Of a stretch of DNA of 58,916 nucleotides, positions 27,377-35,376 are shown one piece after another. Made by a program: the position numbers and the translations under genes. This stretch comes from a virus: IMG/VR virus record IMGVR_UViG_3300031227_000045, positions 1 to 58,916 of that record. One strand, written 5' to 3'. Numbering within the stretch: position 1 is the first letter of the stretch; every line of letters begins with the position of its first letter. The notes under the pieces are model-generated. The model had not been told where the DNA came from. It did no database searches and saw only the letters and a program-made list of their open reading frames with translations.

Positions 27377-28015
27377 TTAAAATGCTTTGGCGAATAATTG
27401 ATTTAATTTATCATTGGCAGATTTGATAGCTCTAGTAGTCCAATTGTTTTCTTCGTTACCTCTATATTGACTAGGTACACTCCATCTACCAGACTTTTTA
27501 CTTCTCATTATCTTAGTACCAGCACGTCCATGAAAAAGACCACCTTCAACAATAATGTAATCTTTAATAATAATTGCATCACCAGCTAATAATAACCAAT
27601 GTAACCAATGTAAGTCTTCGCCCTTTTCAGTTATTTGATAAGCTTCTGTTAAACTCATAACATCTCTAAAGTCAGACCTTATAGCTTGAACTGTCAATCC
27701 ACCAGTAATATTACCACCTACATATTTAAACTTCTTAGTTGTTATCATAATGGTATCAAGCCATTTGTCGAGAATAACACTAAGTTTCCAAACCCCATCT
27801 GGAATACCAAAGTGTTCGCGCAAGTCACCACCTACAATAGAGTTATATTCATCTTGATTAGTTAAGGCTACCCTAAGAACAGCGGGAAGATTCTGCTTGA
27901 TGTATATAGCAGCCTTGGCTAATTTTATATTCAACTCTACTAATAAAGCTTTCATTATCTGCTGTTTAATTTGGGCAGGTGTTTCAAGAAGAGTTACTGT
28001 TATTCCTAATGACAT
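27377..28015 (-). CDS. Head-tail joining protein (gp10-like position)
   Basis: A 212-residue protein with an N-terminal helical part and the beta segment WLLLAGDAIIIKDYIIVEGG near residue 145, then a basic SKKSGRWSVPSQYRGNEEN tail. Position between the zinc-finger connector protein and the tail completion protein matches the HK97 gp10-like slot. The sequence itself does not prove the family. Confidence 0.55.
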   Translation of the reverse strand: MSLGITVTLLETPAQIKQQIMKALLVELNIKLAKAAIYIKQNLPAVLRVALTNQDEYNSIVGGDLREHFGIPDGVWKLSVILDKWLDTIMITTKKFKYVGGNITGGLTVQAIRSDFRDVMSLTEAYQITEKGEDLHWLHWLLLAGDAIIIKDYIIVEGGLFHGRAGTKIMRSKKSGRWSVPSQYRGNEENNWTTRAIKSANDKLNQLFAKAF

Positions 28016-28016
28016 A

Positions 28017-28568
28017 TTATGAGCTTCGTTTCCACATGGCTACAACAAAATTACTTGCGCCCAAACCACATGGTTGAGGCTCTCCTATTCTAGTAAATCT
28101 TAATTCAACACTAGTTTCAACATCAGTGTCAAAAATAATCTCGTTAGCTCTACGCAACTTATCATATGTAGTTGAAAATTTACTAAGTGTTTGGGCAAAC
28201 GAATCTTTGGTGTTAGATGATGCAGATGCTACTGATGAACCAATACCACCCAATTTCATCCACAGTTTCATATCCCAAATGACTGCTAAATATACTTCTT
28301 CTGTTTGTTCGTCTTGTGTACGACCCTTACCATGACAATATGGACACATTTGACCATTGGGAAATGCTACTGGGCCACCAGCAGTATATCTATTTGAAGA
28401 CTTACCTCCCATAACATCAAAGTCACAGTTAGGGCAGTCTGTCCACTTAGTTTCACCATAGTATAGGCGACAGGGCACAGTAAGAGCAGTGTCCTCTAAG
28501 AGTGCGTCTATAGCATCTTTATGGAGGTCTTTAAAACTAGATGTAATAATACCGTCAAATAAACCCAT
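28017..28568 (-). CDS. Zinc-finger connector protein
   Basis: A 183-residue protein with a four-Cys site: TDCPNCDF near residues 43-50 and MCPYCHGKGR near 74-83, the second like a DnaJ-type C-x-x-C-x-G-x-G. Between them lies NRYTAGGPVAFPNG. A neck or head-completion role is inferred from its place in the head-tail genes. It ends one base before the next gene. Confidence 0.55.
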   Translation of the reverse strand: MGLFDGIITSSFKDLHKDAIDALLEDTALTVPCRLYYGETKWTDCPNCDFDVMGGKSSNRYTAGGPVAFPNGQMCPYCHGKGRTQDEQTEEVYLAVIWDMKLWMKLGGIGSSVASASSNTKDSFAQTLSKFSTTYDKLRRANEIIFDTDVETSVELRFTRIGEPQPCGLGASNFVVAMWKRSS

Positions 28569-28586
28569 TATTTTATACCTTCGCTA

Positions 28587-28790
28587 TTATGCATCAGTAT
28601 CACCCTGATAATAACGTGGGTCGTCAAAACGAGCGTCCCAAGTAGTAGTATAGGTTGCATTACTAATAGTTGTTCCCTTATCAATAGTTTTATACACTCC
28701 ACCACCTGGACCCTGTGCGTTAACCACTACAGTACCACGTTTTTGTGTACCGCTAGCATTGCCCGCACAATCAAATATATCATTAGCCAT
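28587..28790 (-). CDS. Small virion-module protein
   Basis: A 67-residue Gly- and Thr-rich protein with no recognised motif (ends with Trp-Asp-Ala-Arg-Phe-Asp-Asp-Pro-Arg). It starts 6 bases before the end of the upstream gene's spacing and ends 18 bases before the zinc-finger gene. It may be a small decoration or connector part. Confidence 0.55.
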   Translation of the reverse strand: MANDIFDCAGNASGTQKRGTVVVNAQGPGGGVYKTIDKGTTISNATYTTTWDARFDDPRYYQGDTDA

Positions 28791-28796
28791 TATTAA

Positions 28797-29309
28797 TTAT
28801 CTCCCGTTATAGTATGTACCGATATTAGAAAGTGATTGTGGGCTAAAGTTATTTCCAACAAATGGACTTAAAATAGCTCTACAAATGTTTCCGCTACCAA
28901 AATTATAATCATATCGCATGACCTCGTATGCTGCACAAGGCCCCTTATTTAACAGGTCTTTAAAACCTGGTAGTCTATCTACAGTTTCTAATATAGCCGG
29001 ACCACATCTTGCCTTAATACCCGCTCGCAGAGCCTCTGTTCTAAATGTAGATTGGTCCATTAAACATGCGGCCTTCATTACCACAAAGTTCATATATGTA
29101 GTATCAGAGCCATCCACTGGGTCAGGGGTAATAGAGCAGGAAGAAATACTCACAGTATACGAATTACCATAAGACACATCCATAGGGAATAAATGGGCGG
29201 CGACTATGAGCATTTTTTCTAGGCGACCATCTGAGTATGTTGGAGTCTCACCCAGGTCGCTTATAAGAGCCCTTAAAATGGGCACCATTTCATCTTGCCA
29301 ACTTGCCAT
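28797..29309 (-). CDS. Head-tail connector-type protein
   Basis: A 170-residue protein: helical N-terminus (MVPILRALISDLGETPTYSD), beta segment SISSCSITPDPVDGSDTTYM, then helices with DRLPGFKDLL and GPCAAYEVMRYDYN. The size and order (after capsid genes, before neck proteins) match head-tail adaptors, which bind the portal and extend the neck. Family membership is an inference. Confidence 0.55.
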   Translation of the reverse strand: MASWQDEMVPILRALISDLGETPTYSDGRLEKMLIVAAHLFPMDVSYGNSYTVSISSCSITPDPVDGSDTTYMNFVVMKAACLMDQSTFRTEALRAGIKARCGPAILETVDRLPGFKDLLNKGPCAAYEVMRYDYNFGSGNICRAILSPFVGNNFSPQSLSNIGTYYNGR

Positions 29310-29310
29310 A

Positions 29311-29616
29311 TTATTTATCCGATAGTTTGAGAATGCCGTCGCCCTCTATGATTGCGCCGGTGCTTGTTGTTACCTTAACTTCAACTCTATAGCGATTACA
29401 TGCTGTACCACCGGCAATCCACATTGTCACCGTTTGGGCAACAATAGTGGGACTGGTGATAGTAAGGTCTGTGGTTCCGCCACCTAGCATTTCAGATGTT
29501 AGGGTTGTTATTGATGCAATGGTTTCTCCGGTGACCATAAGGTTCTGGAAATTTAAGGTATATTGTCGAACCTCCGAGGGTTGTTTCATTAGTTGCTTGG
29601 TAGCTTCTACACTCAT
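29311..29616 (-). CDS. Ig-like virion surface protein
   Basis: A 101-residue beta protein: strand repeats TVTMWIAGGTACNRYRVEVK and a final IIEGDGILKLSDK. The first is typical of small immunoglobulin-like phage decoration domains. It overlaps the upstream homing endonuclease stop by four bases and the following gene is one base away. Confidence 0.55.
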   Translation of the reverse strand: MSVEATKQLMKQPSEVRQYTLNFQNLMVTGETIASITTLTSEMLGGGTTDLTITSPTIVAQTVTMWIAGGTACNRYRVEVKVTTSTGAIIEGDGILKLSDK

Positions 29617-30401
29617 GATTGTGTCCTATTATCATTAGATTGAAATTCAATAAATTGTTTTTTTGTATTATGTTTAATACCATATATGCTATGAAATTTG
29701 CGATGACAACTATTACATAAAGTAATACCATTATTTATATCTGTACGTTTTTCTTTACACCAATGAAAACCATCTAAATGATGTACAACAATCTTTCTAT
29801 TACTGTTACATAAAATACATTTATAATTATCTCTTTTCATAGTATTATGAATAAATTCTGGATAACCTTCAATAGAAATGCTCCTATGCTCTTGTGCTTT
29901 AAATCTATCTTTTTTGGTTAAATCATGATTATAATTATGGTGGGCTTTGCCATATTTCCAAACTTTATGTTTCAAAGTACATATTTTACATAAACCATAT
30001 TTTCTTTTAGTCTTGGATAAAATTTCAGTTGTAGTAGCCGTGAATATCATCTGGCATTTTGGACACCTACAATTCCAATAAGTTGCAGCAAATTTTTTGG
30101 TTTTTTCCTCATTTTTATCAATAACAATCGCCCCGTCTCCAAATATTACCCCGGTGACATCTTTTCTTTTTCTTATTTTATTCGCACAAATTCTACATCC
30201 ATTTTGTTGTTTAATAGCATGTGTTCTCAATTTAAAGGTTTGACCACATTTACATTCTGCTAACCACATAGCACAATTAGAATTACCAGAACCTAAATAT
30301 GCAATAATTACACATCCATCACCAAATTTAGTACCAATTTTATTTTTAGTATGTTTACTCTTGGGAATATATGATTTGGCCATCATTACTTCATCTAACA
30401 T
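29613..30401 (-). CDS. HNH homing endonuclease
   Basis: A 262-residue protein with zinc-binding modules (ECKCGQTF...CRICAN; CRCPKCQMIF...CKICTL) and a C-terminal HNH domain: CILCNSN, then VVHHLDGFHW, then NNGITLCNSCHRKFH. HNH enzymes nick or cut DNA and spread by homing. It lies in the head-tail gene run and has a different, AT-richer composition than its neighbours. AGGAC lies 9 bases before ATG 30401. Confidence 0.85.
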   Translation of the reverse strand: MLDEVMMAKSYIPKSKHTKNKIGTKFGDGCVIIAYLGSGNSNCAMWLAECKCGQTFKLRTHAIKQQNGCRICANKIRKRKDVTGVIFGDGAIVIDKNEEKTKKFAATYWNCRCPKCQMIFTATTTEILSKTKRKYGLCKICTLKHKVWKYGKAHHNYNHDLTKKDRFKAQEHRSISIEGYPEFIHNTMKRDNYKCILCNSNRKIVVHHLDGFHWCKEKRTDINNGITLCNSCHRKFHSIYGIKHNTKKQFIEFQSNDNRTQS

Positions 30402-30427
30402 ATTATTGTCCTATCTAATATAGCCCC

Positions 30428-31192
30428 TTAAGTAGTCGAGCCTTCACTATTCATTGTCCATGTAGATTTGCCAGCAGCAGCCCCGGCCGTGAGTGACATT
30501 TTTAACCAAATTCCGCACGCACTACCTGGAGCTATATCAGTACCGGGAACATTCTTATCATCATCACTAAATGCTTCGGAAATTCCAGTTGGCGCAGTAT
30601 CTAGGCGCGAGGCTACAATTTCATCATCATCTTGAGCATCTTCTAGAGTAAAACTAATAATACCAGTTGGGTCGGCATTTTCTTTAATAATGGCGCTAAG
30701 TAAAGCGTTAACAGCATTGGTATTTTTCATAAAGAGTTTTTCATAAAAGTCTCTACTAGAACCACCGGCTGCATCAGCGGACACATCATAGAATGGACGA
30801 CGCACTTGTAGCACACCAGATTCCATATCTACCATTGTAGTAGTTGTACCATTATCAGTTACATTAACTACACCAGCATGAGCGGCATCACATACGACCT
30901 TAAGAATTCTCTCAAAGGTTACAGCCCCAGCTTGAGAATTAACTCCAGCTAAAGTAAAAGCTTCACTAGTAATAACGCCCGTAGATGAGCGACCAGTCAC
31001 AGTAACAGTTTGAGTAGTATCGGCAGCACTACCGCTAACTACATCAACTGTATCATTTAAAGTATTGGCGAGAGTTGAGTCATCAAACACATAGCGAACC
31101 CCTGTGTCAATACCTCCACCTTGAGCAGTAGTATTATCTTCTGCTATTCCGGTTGCGCCATAAACGATTAACTCACTTGCTATAACAGACAT
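30428..31192 (-). CDS. Virion structural protein, Ala/Thr-rich
   Basis: A 254-residue beta-rich, Ala-, Asp- and Thr-rich protein with repeated strand patterns (VTVTGRSSTGVITSEAFTLA; SACGIWLKMSLTAGAAAGKS). It has no catalytic motif. TAGGAGAC precedes ATG 31192. It is between the repeat protein and the HNH insertion, so it is likely a head surface or fibre component. Confidence 0.6.
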   Translation of the reverse strand: MSVIASELIVYGATGIAEDNTTAQGGGIDTGVRYVFDDSTLANTLNDTVDVVSGSAADTTQTVTVTGRSSTGVITSEAFTLAGVNSQAGAVTFERILKVVCDAAHAGVVNVTDNGTTTTMVDMESGVLQVRRPFYDVSADAAGGSSRDFYEKLFMKNTNAVNALLSAIIKENADPTGIISFTLEDAQDDDEIVASRLDTAPTGISEAFSDDDKNVPGTDIAPGSACGIWLKMSLTAGAAAGKSTWTMNSEGSTT

Positions 31193-31216
31193 ATAAGTCT
31201 CCTAATTATTTGAACA

Positions 31217-33352
31217 TTACCTAGATGGTAAGGTCCATGTAGTATTTCTTGTTAGTAAGGTCCATGTTAAACCAGGTATAGTAGAATTGAATCCATACAT
31301 CCAGTCTAATAGTAATATACACGAAATGGCTAGGTTTAGATGGTTATCAAAGGGAATAGTATCGCTTTGAGAAATATCCGCCAGCCAACTTAAATTAAAT
31401 GTATCCGTAGCACTAATAGATGTATAAGCTGCCCCACCCCATCCCAATAATAAATCTTGATTAATGCCCAATTTTGCTAAGTATGCTAAGTTGACCACTT
31501 TTTCACTGCTCAAATTAGTACGCCAATCATAGTTAATAATGTCATTTGTAGATAATTCGCTTCTTAATGAGATTGGAATGATGCTCGTCGGGGATAAACC
31601 ACGTAACCATGATAATGGTACAGTGGTAGAACTTGGGATTAAGTTTAGTATCCAAGACAGTGGCATAGTATTAGAAGTGGCTAAACTACCTCTCCAATCC
31701 AATGGAACAATACTTTCAACATCTAGATTATTTTTCCACCCTAGCAATAAGATGTCTAAAGCACTTACTGAAATGTTGGTTGCTTGCCATCCCAATGTAA
31801 ATATATTTGATAAGGCCAAACTTTGTAACCATGATAACGATGTTATATTTGATAATGCTAAACCCTGTAACCACGATATGGGTATCTCACCAGATAATAC
31901 CAAAGCCCCCAAATATGATAATGGTGTTATGTTTTCTCTGCTCAAATTAGTACGCCAACCATAATTGACAATATCATTTGTAGATAATTCACCCCTTAGT
32001 GAGATTGGAATGATGCTCGTTGGGGATAAGCCGTGTAACCATGATAGTGGTAATTGATGAGAACCAGATATTCCACCTAACCAAGACGATGGTAATTCAG
32101 AAGATGTAGCTAATTGGGTTAACCATTCTAAAGTTAATATACTTGAGGCAGTTATAGGTGTAGTGCTACCATCACCCTTCCAGCCTAAGTTCAGAATATC
32201 TAAAGAAGAAATTCCTTGTAACCAATCTGGATTAGTTATTGTACCACTAGAGATTTTTTGTAACCATTCTAAGTTTAGTATTTGAGACCTGAGTAGGTTT
32301 AGTCTCCAGTCTAAGTTTAAGATACTAGGTAAAGATAAACCTGTTAACCACGATGATGGTAATGTACTAGAATTAGATATATTTTGTAACCATGACAAAG
32401 CTAATATTTTAGATGTTACTAGGTTTAACCTCCAGTCTAGGTCTAAAATATTTGATGGAGATAAATTAACTAATGAATCAATGTTAATAATACTAGATTG
32501 TGACAAACCTTGCAACCACGTTAATGCTAGTATTTGAGATTTGACTAAATTAAGCCTCCAGTCTAAGTTTAAAGCACTTGATAAAGACAAATTAACCTGT
32601 GGGTCAATATCAATAATATCAGATTTAGATAGACCTTGTAACCATGACAAAGCTAATATTTTAGACGTTGCTAATTTTAATCTCCAATCTAAATCAACAA
32701 CATCAGATTTAGACAAACCTTGTAACCATTCTAAAGGTAACAATTGAGATTTAACAAGATTTAATTGCCAGTCTTCATTTAAGATATTATCTAATGATAA
32801 TTGGGTCTTCCAAGAAACATTTATAATAACCCCAGGTGATATGGTAGAATTCCAATCTACATTCATAACACCTAAGTTGGCTATTACTCCACACCATGAA
32901 ATTGGTATTGTACTACTTTGAGCAGCAGTGTACGCAGCAAAAGTTATAAAATCACGCTTGCGTCTTGGATAACTTTCTTTTAGAATTGTGCGAGGATATA
33001 TTCTACCCAGTCTATGGTAACCCATAGCACCGGTAACACTACACTGTCTGTTTTTTTTACCCGATATTACAATAACAGTAGCGGTGCCGGTCAGGCCACT
33101 CGGCACCGCCCCCACGGTAGCCGTGCCGGCATAGGTGACTGGGGCATATTCGCCAGTTATGCCGTCAGCACGAGCCCAGCACAAGCCAACCGTGCCTTTT
33201 ACAACGCTGATGTACCAGCCTCCGAAAATTGAGAAAATCCAGTACGCCCCATCTCCCCGCTCGTATGCCGTCTTGCCGTTGTACGTGCCGTTCGCAGTAT
33301 AGGTACCCGTGGCGTCGGGGTCTAGGGTTCCGGTGACGCGATAGGCAGACAC
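31217..33352 (-). CDS. 14-residue-repeat virion protein with GC-rich N-terminal domain
   Basis: A 711-residue protein starting at GTG 33352 behind a perfect AGGAGG. Residues 1-98 form a Gly/Tyr/Trp-rich domain (TGTYTANGTYNGKTAYERGD) encoded in GC-rich DNA. Residues about 145-700 are roughly 35 tandem 14-residue units of the pattern L-x-x-S-x-I-x-x-L-x-W-L-x-x (for example LSKSDVVDLDWRLK), encoded in AT-rich DNA, so a repetitive beta structure is likely. The sharp base change at about 33050 marks a fusion of unlike parts. It is probably a virion surface or fibre protein; its position is between capsid genes and neck genes. Confidence 0.65.
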   Translation of the reverse strand: MSAYRVTGTLDPDATGTYTANGTYNGKTAYERGDGAYWIFSIFGGWYISVVKGTVGLCWARADGITGEYAPVTYAGTATVGAVPSGLTGTATVIVISGKKNRQCSVTGAMGYHRLGRIYPRTILKESYPRRKRDFITFAAYTAAQSSTIPISWCGVIANLGVMNVDWNSTISPGVIINVSWKTQLSLDNILNEDWQLNLVKSQLLPLEWLQGLSKSDVVDLDWRLKLATSKILALSWLQGLSKSDIIDIDPQVNLSLSSALNLDWRLNLVKSQILALTWLQGLSQSSIINIDSLVNLSPSNILDLDWRLNLVTSKILALSWLQNISNSSTLPSSWLTGLSLPSILNLDWRLNLLRSQILNLEWLQKISSGTITNPDWLQGISSLDILNLGWKGDGSTTPITASSILTLEWLTQLATSSELPSSWLGGISGSHQLPLSWLHGLSPTSIIPISLRGELSTNDIVNYGWRTNLSRENITPLSYLGALVLSGEIPISWLQGLALSNITSLSWLQSLALSNIFTLGWQATNISVSALDILLLGWKNNLDVESIVPLDWRGSLATSNTMPLSWILNLIPSSTTVPLSWLRGLSPTSIIPISLRSELSTNDIINYDWRTNLSSEKVVNLAYLAKLGINQDLLLGWGGAAYTSISATDTFNLSWLADISQSDTIPFDNHLNLAISCILLLDWMYGFNSTIPGLTWTLLTRNTTWTLPSR
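31253..32920 (-). repeat. Tandem 42-bp-period coding repeats
   Basis: The 14-residue units of the 711-residue protein repeat at 42 bases. Neighbouring units are often similar in DNA as well (L-D-W-R-L-N and L-x-W-L-Q-G units alternate), so unequal recombination can change copy number. Some units carry insertions of a few residues (for example near 32150). Confidence 0.75.
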
Positions 33353-33354
33353 AA

Positions 33355-33813
33355 TTAACCTCCTATTTCTCTAAATACGACCTGCATATTTAAAGTGTGC
33401 GATGCACTTGGTGCAGTAAGAAGTCTAAGTCCTACCGCTCCACTTGGACTAATAACTGGGCGCTCTTCGGGAATTGGGTCATAGCGATAACCAGCTAGGT
33501 TATTGAAACCTTGTTGGTCAAAGGCTAAAGTATCATAAGTATCGGGCTCAGTTTCTAAGTGGGCGGTTGCGGTAACCGTACTAGCCACATCGCCGTTTTC
33601 ATGTTTTTGGGGCGTGACTTCAGTACCACTGGGGGCACCAATAGAATTAACACGATATAGTCCACAGTGAAGTTGTTCACTGGTATCTACATCTTGATTT
33701 GTTATTGATGCGCCAAGAATCTCCAAAGCCATATCTGATGGTACTTCTAGTAACATCAAAGTTTCTACACCTGTAACGGCGATATCATGTTCAGCCGTAT
33801 ATACACCTCTCAT
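33355..33813 (-). CDS. Virion protein, beta-rich
   Basis: A 152-residue beta-rich protein with the opening MRGVYTAEHDIAVTGVETLM and a late SHTLNMQVVFREIGG. No enzyme motif. It is normal AT-rich DNA, flanked on both sides by GC-rich DNA, and stops two bases before the repeat-protein start. Probably a small capsid or fibre part. Confidence 0.55.
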   Translation of the reverse strand: MRGVYTAEHDIAVTGVETLMLLEVPSDMALEILGASITNQDVDTSEQLHCGLYRVNSIGAPSGTEVTPQKHENGDVASTVTATAHLETEPDTYDTLAFDQQGFNNLAGYRYDPIPEERPVISPSGAVGLRLLTAPSASHTLNMQVVFREIGG

Positions 33814-33816
33814 TAT

Positions 33817-34983
33817 TTATCTCCGATATATTGATTTACGTCTTTTTTGAAAAATAGCAATCAGGTAGGCAGGAGCCACCGCCGCCACCGTGTACGTCGC
33901 GTAGATCGACCAGAGATTGGTACTATCGGCACTCCAACCCCATCCGGGGAAGGTACTGGGAAACGAGTAGCCGCAGGGGTATGTCGCTGTTGCGGACCGC
34001 CCCCACTTCCGTGAGGCTCCGCCCGTGTCATAGCCAATCCCGATCGCAGGCCATTCGTGGTTGAATCCCAGGTAATGCGTGCCCGGGCTAAATGCACCAC
34101 CGCTCTCGATGTTCTGTGTCCACAAACTTACGTAATTGATAATTACTTCCCACTCGTTAGATTGCCCCTTGAGAGCATCTGGCGTGGTAGAGGTACCATC
34201 ATAGCAGCAGAAACGTCCCGCGATTGTTGAATCACTGTCTCGGCCCATGTAGGCGGACAAACTGGTTATCGTTCCACCTACGCCAACATCACCGATGCAA
34301 AACAGCCAGACATAATTTCTTGTCAGGTTGCCATATTTGGACGCACCATGCGACGTGTACCCGAACGTCGGATCGACGACGACCGGGTACGCCGACTTGG
34401 CCAGCGTCTTGAGCCACTTAACTAGCCCCGGCACCACGACCAGCCGCCCAAAGTGCCCGTGCTGCTGAACCTGGAGCCTAAACCACTTCACCTCGCCGGC
34501 TGCCGTCTCGGCCCTGGCCGCCGGGATGTGCCCGATCTTGCAGCCCGTCCCGTCGAATACGGCGTAGCTGCCAACACACCAATCGGGGCGGACGCAGCCC
34601 TTGGCGACCTCCTCCGCGGTCAAGGCCGGCTGATAGTGAAGTTGGCAGCCGGCCGGCAGTTCCAGTTGTGAGCGGTACTGGCCGAACTTCGGTACGCCGT
34701 CGAAAATCACCGTCTCTTTGAACCCGCCGCCCTCGGACGGGAAGCCGGGATAAAGCTTTTCGATGTCGGTCGCGTGCTCCCATTGCAAGAGCGTCTTGGT
34801 GTCCAGGGCGAACTCCCGACCACGGTCCAGCGGCCGATTGTGCGTCAAGCTGCCGTCGACGAACCGCTTCGTAACCGGCACACCCCAGCAATCCAACAGT
34901 GCCGTAGGTGTAGAGGCGATGCGGTCGATGGTCCGCGTGGACCACCGTTTCGACTCCCATCGTGCTGTCGTGCAAAACGCCAT
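33817..34983 (-). CDS. GC-rich cargo protein, unknown structural
   Basis: A 388-residue protein in GC-rich DNA except for its last 15 or so residues. The N-terminal half is mixed alpha/beta (KETVIFDGVPKFGQYRSQLE), the middle has PVVVDPTFGYTSHGASKYGN, and the C-terminal half is a beta-rich Trp/Gly domain (RFCCYDGTSTTPDALKGQSN). The mature C-terminus ends in basic FQKRRKSIYRR in AT-rich bases. It starts at ATG 34983, which overlaps the upstream stop by one base. It belongs to an imported block with the two small genes upstream. No function is assigned. Confidence 0.6.
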   Translation of the reverse strand: MAFCTTARWESKRWSTRTIDRIASTPTALLDCWGVPVTKRFVDGSLTHNRPLDRGREFALDTKTLLQWEHATDIEKLYPGFPSEGGGFKETVIFDGVPKFGQYRSQLELPAGCQLHYQPALTAEEVAKGCVRPDWCVGSYAVFDGTGCKIGHIPAARAETAAGEVKWFRLQVQQHGHFGRLVVVPGLVKWLKTLAKSAYPVVVDPTFGYTSHGASKYGNLTRNYVWLFCIGDVGVGGTITSLSAYMGRDSDSTIAGRFCCYDGTSTTPDALKGQSNEWEVIINYVSLWTQNIESGGAFSPGTHYLGFNHEWPAIGIGYDTGGASRKWGRSATATYPCGYSFPSTFPGWGWSADSTNLWSIYATYTVAAVAPAYLIAIFQKRRKSIYRR

Positions 34984-35165
34984 TAGGCTGCCATTGGGTC
35001 TTTGAAAAACGGGCCGCCGCCGCCGAGGCCGTTGAGGCTGCCGCTTTGGCGGAAGAGTCCGCCTGCCACCGGCCCCGCCACCTTCGGCGTCAGCGCGTCG
35101 AGCTTGTCCACGAGGGCATCGGCATCTTTGAGCCTCGCCCGCTCTTGTGTCAGGTCTCTTGGCAT
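34983..35165 (-). CDS. Small GC-rich protein
   Basis: A 60-residue protein with a charged helix (DLTQERARLKDADALVDKLD) and a Gly-rich end. It begins four bases after the stop of the 32-residue gene and overlaps the next start, so it is part of the same GC-rich set. The ribosome site is the weak AGGGAAA run. Unknown. Confidence 0.55.
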   Translation of the reverse strand: MPRDLTQERARLKDADALVDKLDALTPKVAGPVAGGLFRQSGSLNGLGGGGPFFKDPMAA

Positions 35166-35169
35166 TTCC

Positions 35170-35268
35170 CTATCCTTTCATTGCTGCGAATACCACGCGG
35201 GTGTTGTACATCCGCACCTGTTTTTCGTCGACAGTCGGCTCGATGATGGTTTGAATTTGATTTGCCAT
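35170..35268 (-). CDS. 32-residue peptide at head of GC-rich block
   Basis: ATG 35268 is preceded by AAGGAAATTCTT, a good ribosome site. The product begins MANQIQTIIEPTVDEKQVRM and ends in AAMKG before TAG. No known family. It is the first gene of the GC-rich insertion and lies about 60 bases below a candidate promoter motif, four bases before the 60-residue gene. Confidence 0.55.
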   Translation of the reverse strand: MANQIQTIIEPTVDEKQVRMYNTRVVFAAMKG

Positions 35269-35324
35269 AAGAATTTCCTTGTATTAAAAAAAACATTATT
35301 GAGAATGTGGGATATATTTGTTAA

Positions 35325-35340
35325 CATACTATAATACACT
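35325..35340 (-). promoter_or_regulatory. Candidate late promoter motif AGTGTATTATAGTATG
   Basis: The minus strand has AGTGTATTATAGTATG between the homing endonuclease stop and the 32-residue gene, with the shared GTGTAT start and a TATTATAG core. It could drive the GC-rich block and following genes. There is no -35 box. Confidence 0.35.
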
Positions 35341-35376
35341 AAATTAAAGTTTTTCTACTCTAAGTCAATAGTGGTC

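Noticed and set aside
34478-35334. Long frames on both strands in the GC-rich block (34478-34975 minus, 35002-35334 plus)
   Set aside because: They overlap the 388-, 60- and 32-residue genes, which have better starts and protein-like composition.
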